From contig OW121856.1 in the NCBI GenBank assembly GCA_933228895.1, positions 110,397,027-110,461,026 on the forward strand: a DNA stretch of 64,000 nt, in the 5' to 3' direction. A program made the translations under genes and the position numbers. Shown in pieces: positions 57,701 to 64,000 of this stretch. Source of the stretch: Platycnemis pennipes (lineage: Eukaryota; Arthropoda; Insecta; Odonata; Platycnemididae). Numbering within the stretch: position 1 is the first letter of the stretch; every line of letters starts with the position of its first letter. Below the pieces are notes generated by a model. The model was not told the DNA's origin. It saw nothing but the letters and a program-made list of their open reading frames with translations, and searched no databases.

Positions 57701-59185
57701 ATTTTATCGGAGATAGCACGATTATATGACCCGCTGGGCTTTATCACGCCTGTTTCGTTCGTGGGAAAATGTATCCTTCAGGAACTGTGGCAATTAGGGA
57801 TAGGATGGGATGACATTCTTCCGGCTGACGTGATAAAAACATGGGAAATATTTCGTCGAGACTTGCCAACGATAAGTAAGTTTTCCCTCCCCAGAGAATT
57901 AAGGTTCGATTTTGCATTGAATATTCAAATTCATGGCTTTGCAGATAGCTCCGAGAAAGGGTATGCCGGAGTTGTGTACTCAAGAGTGATGTTAAATAAT
58001 GGGGAAGTTGTAGTTAACTTACTTATGGCGAAGTCAAGGGTGGCACCACTGAAAAGAGTGACGCTACCACGTCTTGAACTGTGCGGTGCTTTATTGACCG
58101 CGAGATTATTGGATCACGTCACCAAAGTTTTTGCCTTGCCAGGTTTGAAAGATTCTGTCACTTTATGGAGTGATTCCACTGTCGCTATTAGTTGGATTCG
58201 ATCGTCACCACACAAATGGAAAACCTTTGTCGCCAACAGAGTTAGTGAAATTCAGGGTTTGATTTCGCCGGCAAATGTTAGGCATGTGCCGTCCGAATTT
58301 AACCCAGCTGACTGCGCCTCGAGGGGTCTGTTGCCGTTCGAATTTTTGAACCACAGTCTGTGGCTGAAAGGCCCCCCATGGTTGTCAAGCTTAGAATCGA
58401 GTTGGCCGTCAAAGGGTGGAATTTGTGACCAGGAATGTCACTATTTGGGATTAGATGAGGTAGTAGTATGTAATGCGCAGGTCGTCAGACCTGAAAATGA
58501 GGACGAGATATTAAGTAAATACTCGTCATTTTCTAAGCTTAAGAGGATAACAGCCTTATGTTTAAGGTTTGCCTTTAATTGTCGTAATCCTCAAAATCGG
58601 GTCAGTGGTGCCATTTCCTCCCAAGAATTGCAAAATGCAATGGTGACATGGATTAAAAGGATCCAGAATCAGGAATTCTCGTCGGAGCTGAAGGCACTTC
58701 GACTGGGAAGTGTCTCTTCCGCCCGCTTAAGAAAATTAAGCCCATTTATAGACTCGAACGGGATTTTGAGGGTGGGCGGAAGGCTAACACATTCCTCTTT
58801 GCCATATGAGCAAAGGCATCCGATATTGTTGCCTGGCCGTCACCAGTTTTCAAAATTACTCATAGATTATTTGCATGAAGTTTATCTTCACCCAGGGCCG
58901 TTGAACCTGCACGCTATTATTCAGCGTCAGTTTTGGCTTTTATCCGCGAGGAATGTGATCCGTCAAAGGGTGAGAAAGTGCGTGAAGTGTTTTCGCGCAC
59001 ATCCCACAACAGTGCAGCCTAAAATGGGAAATTTGCCATCTGTAAGATTTAAACAGATTAAACCATTTAATGCTTGCGGAGTGGATTACGCCAGGCCTTA
59101 TAATATAACTCTAGGAAGACTGCGTAACGCTCGCAAGTACAAGGCGTACATTTGCTTATTTGTTTGCCTGTTACCGATAGATTAA
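54710..59185 (+). CDS. Bel/Pao gag-pol polyprotein, C-terminally truncated (1491 aa)
   Basis: One uninterrupted frame. Gag (about residues 1-340) includes the PKLNLVEFNGDLKSWPSFYDVF block typical of Bel gag. Cys/His knuckles follow (CVLCESNHPLYSC near 345, CLGCLQCGHTIKFC near 378). An aspartic protease with IDSASQGSFI lies near 493. RT has FRVVFDAS near 774, DIRQMYRNI and YMDDIV near 899, so both palm Asp are present. RNase H has GFADSSEKGYAG near 1075 and LWSDSTVAISW near 1153. The integrase zinc domain has HEVYLH and CVKC at about 1390-1430. The integrase core begins (NACGVDY near 1458, the first catalytic Asp) and is cut off 30 residues later at VCLLPID and a TAG-type stop. The second Asp and Glu are absent. 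Everything before integrase looks functional. RT and RNase H act in cytoplasmic particles; integration would need integrase from another copy. Confidence 0.95.
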   Translation: MAPIDELLVKEELTSQKIIRIEEVSRAVESDPSDVKQVALFQAMTEGLDELCERYYEIVSKILLQLKKQNVDQAEEFKAKIAQFEARYYYIKTIMAMVFHSDGLGSNKSGVTASTHAAPAGMSRIALPKLNLVEFNGDLKSWPSFYDVFEAVIHNSLELSDVEKFMYLRSCLKGEALSLVSSLPLAGANYSVAWDSLKSRYNEPSLLTNAYLEALLSLKNVDRVSEQLRTFSTLLIEYTGALTALGHHVEDWAVLLLFLLRKKLSLDLREKWEKEGSVTVKCFISFLEREARVLEAAKCGPAKGGFPGQKISGMQSEKKSKSFLVGTSSLVTSIDVARGPALLKCVLCESNHPLYSCEKFNGLSANERFRVAKENRLCLGCLQCGHTIKFCRRRNPCRHCSFKHHSLLHFTPREKDSTGKTGVVHDEGGAIVESDRGEKGNNMGASITLTTPVDSVTNSSKAVVGSTKCIVLLSTAVGRVRDQHGIYQRVKILIDSASQGSFITKACAQRLGLPIESAVTSIFGLAQTAVGVAHGKLTVAFEPTPKGELLEVEALVIENIARCPKMEVKMTQWPHIRNLPLADPQYFRPEAIDILLGAEWLGTVMIGNTVTGPKGTPSAIETLWGYCLVGKVQQPVDGIDSFCLHMEPQLDYIIKKFWEMEEPPAVHYLSEDDKKCEAHFQSTVSRLESGRYVVELPFRSDAPILGNSRNSALRRFLQLERRLDKRPKLRQCYNAFMADYELQGHMIRASEPPKIPIPFYIPHHCIYRGEDNLEKFRVVFDASMTTENGPSLNQILHTGPKLQLNIVDILLLFRMYNIVVITDIRQMYRNISISERNYEFQRIFWRSSSDTPLGEYNLTTVTYGVASAPYLAIRTLGKLVEDEGAGYPMASHALTRSTYMDDIVLSMKSTEEAVKLRDELIKLLSLGGFSLRKWVSNCSAVLNGIPLEHQAKNSDSYSFEENSDGYVGKILGLIWHTISDDFSFNIQYIPGPITRRSILSEIARLYDPLGFITPVSFVGKCILQELWQLGIGWDDILPADVIKTWEIFRRDLPTISKFSLPRELRFDFALNIQIHGFADSSEKGYAGVVYSRVMLNNGEVVVNLLMAKSRVAPLKRVTLPRLELCGALLTARLLDHVTKVFALPGLKDSVTLWSDSTVAISWIRSSPHKWKTFVANRVSEIQGLISPANVRHVPSEFNPADCASRGLLPFEFLNHSLWLKGPPWLSSLESSWPSKGGICDQECHYLGLDEVVVCNAQVVRPENEDEILSKYSSFSKLKRITALCLRFAFNCRNPQNRVSGAISSQELQNAMVTWIKRIQNQEFSSELKALRLGSVSSARLRKLSPFIDSNGILRVGGRLTHSSLPYEQRHPILLPGRHQFSKLLIDYLHEVYLHPGPLNLHAIIQRQFWLLSARNVIRQRVRKCVKCFRAHPTTVQPKMGNLPSVRFKQIKPFNACGVDYARPYNITLGRLRNARKYKAYICLFVCLLPID

Positions 59186-59449
59186 TTTAATGTTTGTGTG
59201 CACCAGGTAGGTTAGATTGTTATTCCTTTTCCGAGGGCTTCCTTTCCCTTTGTTTAAGTCTTCCCAATAGCCCCTGGGGAGTGAAGATTTAATATTTTTC
59301 CCTTTATGTTGATCACCTTTCCTGATCCTTGGTAGGTAAATATATTTTCGTTGTTATTAACGTAAGGTGCACACAAGGTATGTTAATTTAATTAGGACTA
59401 TAGTTTAGGCGCACATTTCAAATTAGGTAGTTTGTTGGACTAGCGTGCC
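59186..59449 (+). other. Post-pol region, residual after deletion
   Basis: About 265 bp between the premature end of pol and the polypurine tract, AT-rich and non-coding. A full-length Bel element would normally have another roughly 1 kb of integrase here, so this marks the deletion junction. Confidence 0.6.
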
Positions 59450-59462
59450 AAGGTGGGCGGGT
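59450..59462 (+). promoter_or_regulatory. Polypurine tract
   Basis: AAGGTGGGCGGGT directly upstream of the 3' LTR, the expected plus-strand primer. Confidence 0.7.
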
Positions 59463-59827
59463 TGTTTGCGCCAGTAATTTTGATTGGCCGGGAGCCTCAC
59501 AGGGAGCGAGGGTGTCGCTCGCCTTTTGTTTGTGTTTTGTTTTTTTTTTGTTGCTCACGCGGCCGAGTGGTGCGCTGGTGTTGTGTACATGTGTGTGTCG
59601 TTTGAATGGTTGTGTATTGTAGCAGTCCTAAGGTGTGTGTCGAGGCGTCAAGTACGCCGGACGGAGAGTTTTGTTCGAGCCGCCGTGGTCTGGTGGCGGG
59701 GCCAACACTACACGAGGTGAGTGATAACTTTCGCTCGTGAGGCTCCCATAATAGGTAAACGGATTAAAATTGGCATAATACAGTCCACTAAAAAATTGGT
59801 TAATCACCATCGATTCGGACTCGTACA
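59463..59827 (+). repeat. 3' LTR
   Basis: 365 bp, matches the 5' LTR (54286-54650) throughout as read. Followed by the ATATT TSD at 59828-59832. Confidence 0.95.
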
Positions 59828-59832
59828 ATATT

Positions 59833-60172
59833 AATAAATGTTTGCTCGAAAAAAAGCAGAAAAACCTTCGTTACATGAAAGTGGCGCTACAGTATGTTGT
59901 TATCATTGGCAACAGTACTTGTGACGGAACGTGCTTACAAGCCTAATTACTAACTTAATTTAGGAATATAAATTACGAAGGTCCTTCTTATATTTTTTAT
60001 GTGATTGAAATATTTCTTTGGCTATTGACATGGTGCAATTCATGCCAACGATTCCTAATGTTAGCAGCGTCATTGTTGCCTAACAGTTTTCAAAAATATC
60101 AATATTAATAACATTCAAAACAAAGAGATGTATTTGCAAGGGAATACTTTAAAACTAAGTAAGGAAATATTT
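59833..60172 (+). repeat. Dispersed repeat Y, copy 2, right part
   Basis: Continues the repeat broken by the Bel/Pao insertion; reverse complement of about 36160-36501 (CTACAGTATGTTGTTAT, GTGACGGAACGTGCTTA). Confidence 0.75.
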
Positions 60173-61499
60173 AACCGCTCGAACATTAATATGCAAATTC
60201 ATGTATCCCTGTTCACGCATAGAGCAGAGCAAAGGCTGTGGAAACGGACAATATTCACCAAGGGCAGTGGTGATCTAAGTAGGGAGAGTTGAATTTAGCT
60301 GCACTGGCATCAACGGCCATTCAGCGCCTACATTATCTTGTTGCTGCTCCTTTCGTAAGCATGATTACACACCTCAAAAATGAGGCAAGTATCTATAACA
60401 GTTGGTCAAAGCGCAGTTCGCATTTCTGATATGATACGATTCGGGAGCGAAATTCTGTAGCGGCAAGAGGTAATCCTAGAGGCCAGGCTAGTGGCCCTCG
60501 ATCAACAACGGCTTCCCCATGGCAACCAACGGCAAACAATCGTCCCAAACAAAAGCCGCGCCACATCCCGTCTCGCAGAGGACGCAGACAAGCTCAGGTT
60601 CACCCGACTGAGTCGTATTCCACGAGGTTCCCGGCCAGCGACAAGCGCCCCCCCCTGGCGCCTAAGTGGAAACGCCTGTAGCGGGGCGCCGGGGTCGGAC
60701 GGGTGAGGGAGGCCGTTTTCCGTCGCTGACGTCACGGGCAAGCGACGAATGACGCCGCCCGTCGGAGAGAGGTGGCAGCACAGTACACAACATGCGACAG
60801 TCTTTTCTCCTTTTCCTTGCCTCGATCACACCGTGATTTCTGATCTTACGAATAGCTTAGCGTTCCGTGGCTTTAAGACAAAGATCTTGCCTCTAATCCG
60901 TAATAGAAGTACCACGAGTGGTGCAAAAGCCCCAAAGATCATTCTTCGACGATATTATGTACCTATGCATCCGGTGATATTCGGCTATAATGCTCTTGGT
61001 TTTAATGTAAATCCCTCCTATCCCTTCCATTCCTATCCTCATACCTTTCCTCCCGGTCTGAAGCGCCTATTAGTGCGGAAACAGACTTGAAAACACCCAT
61101 GATCATTTAATTTATAAAATATTAAAGAGATCCTTTTCCATTGGAAAACTTGAAATATTCTTCGTTTTCTTTCCTTTAACTCGTCCCATATTGTTAATTT
61201 AATATTTCTGAATGGGTATATGAATTTAAAAATGCTTACCCCTTCAAATGAGGACCAGACAAGATAAGCTTTTTTAAAGGTACATTGTTTTGTTAAGGAG
61301 GGTGTAGGTTCTCCCAAGTTACACCCAAGAGGATTTTTTAAAAATAAATTCAAATCCCAATCCCGAATTGTGATCAGCATTTCCATCATTACAGAACAAC
61401 TAGACGTAAAACTCACAGAAATCAATGTGAAAGTGTTCGCCGAGAAGGTTGGTGTGGTCAGTGAGCCCACAAAGTACCGACTACCTCCAATGGCGATTT
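60173..61499. other. No gene recognised; GC-rich patch
   Basis: Unassigned. 60480-60770 is CpG-rich with a TGACGTCA near 60728 and overlapping ORFs; it could be promoter-like but no exon is supported. Confidence 0.3.
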
Positions 61500-61668
61500 T
61501 ACTCATCAAGGTGTAAGTGCAGGCAGCTATTCTTCGATGGTCTGGTTCCCAGGTAATAAGCTCCACTTGGGTTTTGCTGGAATGCGTCCAATGTCCCTCC
61601 TTGGATTTGAACCCGAGACCCCCGGATACCAACCCTATACTCTGCCCACTGGACTACCACGCTCAATT
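61500..61668 (-). mobile_element. tRNA-derived SINE
   Basis: On the minus strand a tRNA-like head has an A box (TGGTAGTCCAGTGG, about 61647-61660) and a B box (GGTTCAAATCC, about 61603-61613). It is followed by an unrelated body (CATTGGACGCATTCC..). The head is too diverged to be a working tRNA. The body's 3' end is not clear. Confidence 0.65.
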
Positions 61669-61777
61669 ATGTAGGCAAAGATTGGAAATGGCGGACAATG
61701 ACAGAAGTGATGGCTCTCATTTGTAATGGTAAAGTACATGGTATCACAATAAATATATATTCCCTTGATACACATCA

Positions 61778-62400
61778 TTTGTATTATGCTGCCAGTGTAT
61801 GGGATCCCCACGAAATCGGTCTAAATAACGAACTTGAACGTGTGCAGCGAAGATCGGAAAGATTTGTAAAGGGACGGTACGATAATTATATTAGCGTAAC
61901 CAGTCTATTAAATGAATTGAAATGGGAATCATTGTCAGATCGCAGGTTGAAATTTAGACTTAATCTCATAAATAAATTCCAAGACAATATTTTCAGTGAT
62001 GACGTTAAAAATATTTTGCGAACCCCAACTTACTATGGTAGACTGGACCATAATCACAAAATTAGAGAAATTGATTGCAAAATTGACAGATTCAAAATTT
62101 CCTTTTTTCCTAATACAATTAGGGGTAATAATTGTTGAGAATATATCCAATACGAGTGTAGCAATGGAAAGCATTGGTAGCTGCATGTTGGTATGAGGAC
62201 TTGAAGCTAACCCAACTAACAGCATGTTTTTGCATGTTTGCTTTGCTACTTTTATCTTTTTTTAAATGGTGAAGTTTAGAACAGTCTATAAATTCTAATC
62301 CTTTTTATGCATGATATGTAGTGCATCTTTGGTGAGAATTCACCCCCTGCCACACACTTTAATGGTGGTTTTCAGGGTATTATATAGATGTAGATGTATA
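61778..62400 (+). mobile_element. LINE-B 3' fragment, first of a tandem pair
   Basis: An open frame from YYAASVWDPHEIGL through ERVQRR, FVKGRYDNYISVTSLL, WESLSDRRLKFRLNL and PTYYGRLDH to a stop at about 62138. The 3' UTR follows with the stem-loop (62341 on) and a TATATAGATGTAGATGTATA tail. Confidence 0.85.
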
Positions 62401-63012
62401 TATGGGATCCTTACGAAATCGGTCTAAATAATGAACTTGAACGTGTGCAGCGAAGATCGGCAAGATTTGTAAAGGGACGGTATGACAACTATATTAGCGT
62501 AACCAGTCTATTAGAAGAACTAAAATGTGAATCATTATCAGACCGCAGGTTAAAATTTAGACTTAATCTCTTAAATAATTTCCGCGATAATATTTTCAGT
62601 GATAACGTTAAAAATATTTCGCGAACTTCCGACTTGCTGCAGTAGACTGGACCATAATCACAAAATTAGGGAAATTGATTGCCGAACTGACAGATTCAAA
62701 ATGCCTTTCTTTCCTCATACAATTAGGGATAATAATAGTTGAGGATATATTCAATAGCGTATAGACAAGTGTATCAGTGGATATCTAAGTTAGTTGCATG
62801 CTGGTGTAAGGAATTCAAACTAGCCCGACTGAGAGCTTGTTTCCCCATGCTTTGCTCTTCAATTTTTTTTTCGACTGCTGTTAATTATATAAAAATATAG
62901 CAACTAATCCTCTTTAAGGATGATATATAAAGCGTGTTATTTTGAATTCAACCCCCCCTCCCCCACCCCCCCCCCCCTATGCCGCTTTATGGTGTCTTGC
63001 AGGGTATTACGT
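62401..63012 (+). mobile_element. LINE-B 3' fragment, second of a tandem pair
   Basis: It starts at TGGGATCC, the same point as position 61800 in the first copy, directly after that copy's tail. It encodes WDPYEIGLNNELERVQRR..ESLSDRRLKFRLNLLNNF, frameshifts near 62630, and ends with a degenerate C-rich stem-loop and GCAGGGTATTACG at about 63010. Confidence 0.8.
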
Positions 63013-64000
63013 CGAATTCCCGTCGAATGTAGTTTACGTAATTCCCGTCGAATCCAGACGATAGCGACTTGAATGGTTGGCGGTGCGTCAAGCCTAGGCA
63101 ATGACCACATGTCGTGCCTCTGTGCAGTATTCCGCGCAAGAAAATAGTTTCGCGCCGTCACGAATGTCGCATCGTGCATTGCCACTTTTGATGAAGTCTG
63201 ACGGCTCCTGTGGCCCCCATCCCGCTTCTGTGCTAGGGTCGCCCACCCGGTCCAGTGACCGTGCAGACCAACAACGCACGCACCAGTGCACGGCCAATTA
63301 CGCCACCCCCGGGACAACGTCCCCTCAAACTCGAAACGTACTCGAGAAACTGATTCGATACAAGCCGCTATCAACGCCACAGGAAATATCCTTGGCACAA
63401 CGCACTTTCGATTTTACACGTTTTCTCGGTTATTGAATCAAAATTTCTAAAAACCCTGATTTTCAACTTAATCCACCAATTGAATTTATTTAACATCTGC
63501 CACAATATATTCTTCACCCCCATATCACTCGCCAGTTTTCTGATTATTTGGCAGATCACAGTGCTTTCAGTATACCTTTCCTCCATATTGGCCTCCATGA
63601 GCAAATTGTGAAATCTATTCTTCCAAAATATTATTGCCATACATGTTGTTTATTTCGAACACTTGACGACACTTTACGACACTTTTAAAGCAAATAAAAT
63701 GATTCTTACAATAAAAATCTTCCATCAAAAAGCATGCAAGCGCTGAAAGTCTACTCATAGAATAATTTGCTTAAAATAGAAATGCTTCATTCTCCATATG
63801 CTTCATAAATAGAATAAAATGGTAGTCTCCTTCTATTTTTTCTTTGTCTTCATCGAGTGCTTAAATGACCACTGCAGGACGTATTTTAAGCAGTTAGATT
63901 TTAAAATGACGATAAAGAGTTTTTCCCCAATGATAAAAAATTCAAACAAATTCAACGGCGTGAAAACGCGGCGGCTAATTATTGCATGCCGGTAAATCAT
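63013..64000. other. No gene recognised
   Basis: 63060-63390 is GC-rich with accidental ORFs on both strands; the rest is AT-rich. Nothing supportable. Confidence 0.35.

Larger units (their letters stand above)
54286..59827 (+). mobile_element. Bel/Pao LTR retrotransposon, young, integrase-truncated
   Basis: 5542 bp with two 365-bp LTRs that agree at every position I compared, a tRNA-Tyr-type primer site, one long gag-pol ORF, a purine-rich tract and a 5-bp TSD. The order gag, protease, RT, RNase H, integrase and the Bel-type gag assign it to Bel/Pao. The integrase core is missing. This is an endogenous retrotransposon; no env-like ORF is present. Confidence 0.95.

Noticed and set aside
62937..63398. 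153-codon minus ORF
   Set aside because: Runs across the C-rich LINE-B tail and a GC-rich patch; no domain; likely a shadow.

Overview
This window looks like repeat-rich, AT-leaning arthropod (probably insect) nuclear DNA. There are no operons or bacterial signals. Nearly everything recognisable is a transposable element: 3' fragments of non-LTR retrotransposons, a Bel/Pao LTR retrotransposon, a FLYWCH-type Mutator-like (MULE) transposon, hAT- and PIF-like non-autonomous DNA elements, and tRNA-derived SINE or pseudogene sequence. The species cannot be named from sequence alone. Only one stretch (1330-1659) looks convincingly like a spliced protein-coding exon. Two more (11256-11473, 49811-50124) are weak exon candidates.

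Layout. 1-4.3 kb: a broken Jockey-like reverse transcriptase (RT) piece, then the exon at 1330-1659, then GC-richer non-coding DNA. 4.3-9.4 kb: a PIF/Harbinger-like MITE, a LINE 3' end, a hAT MITE with an 8-bp target-site duplication (TSD), a dispersed 420-bp repeat and a LINE-A 3' end. 9.4-20.8 kb: mostly unassigned, with a hammerhead/Penelope-like inverted repeat (13.2-13.4 kb), a LINE-A copy with a LINE-B tail nested in it (16.0-16.8 kb) and a 185-bp direct repeat pair. 20.8-22.7 kb: a nearly intact MULE whose transposase is broken by a single in-frame TGA and whose terminal inverted repeats (TIRs) are arrays of short tandem units. 23-28 kb: LINE-B pieces, a tRNA-like sequence, and a second element with tandem-unit TIRs containing an inverted LINE-B pair. 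28.3-32.8 kb: one LINE-A copy split by a 3.6-kb hAT-like element that itself contains two nested MITEs. 33-38.9 kb: an RT fragment, repeats and the second hAT MITE. 38.9-50.6 kb: largely unassigned, with a MITE and a long orphan ORF. 50.6-53.2 kb: the longest LINE-B copy. 54.0-60.2 kb: a dispersed repeat interrupted by a young Bel/Pao element with matching LTRs and a 5-bp TSD, but a truncated integrase. 61.5-63.0 kb: a SINE and two tandem LINE-B 3' ends.

How the parts relate. LINE-B (CR1/Jockey-like) is the dominant family. At least eight 3' ends carry the same terminal stem-loop followed by a short GTAGAT-type tail. Insertion nesting gives a relative history: LINE-A is older than the hAT-like element, which is older than its inner MITEs; repeat Y is older than the Bel/Pao insertion. 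Family names for the LINEs (A, B, C, D) and repeats (X, Y, Z) are working labels used only in this report.
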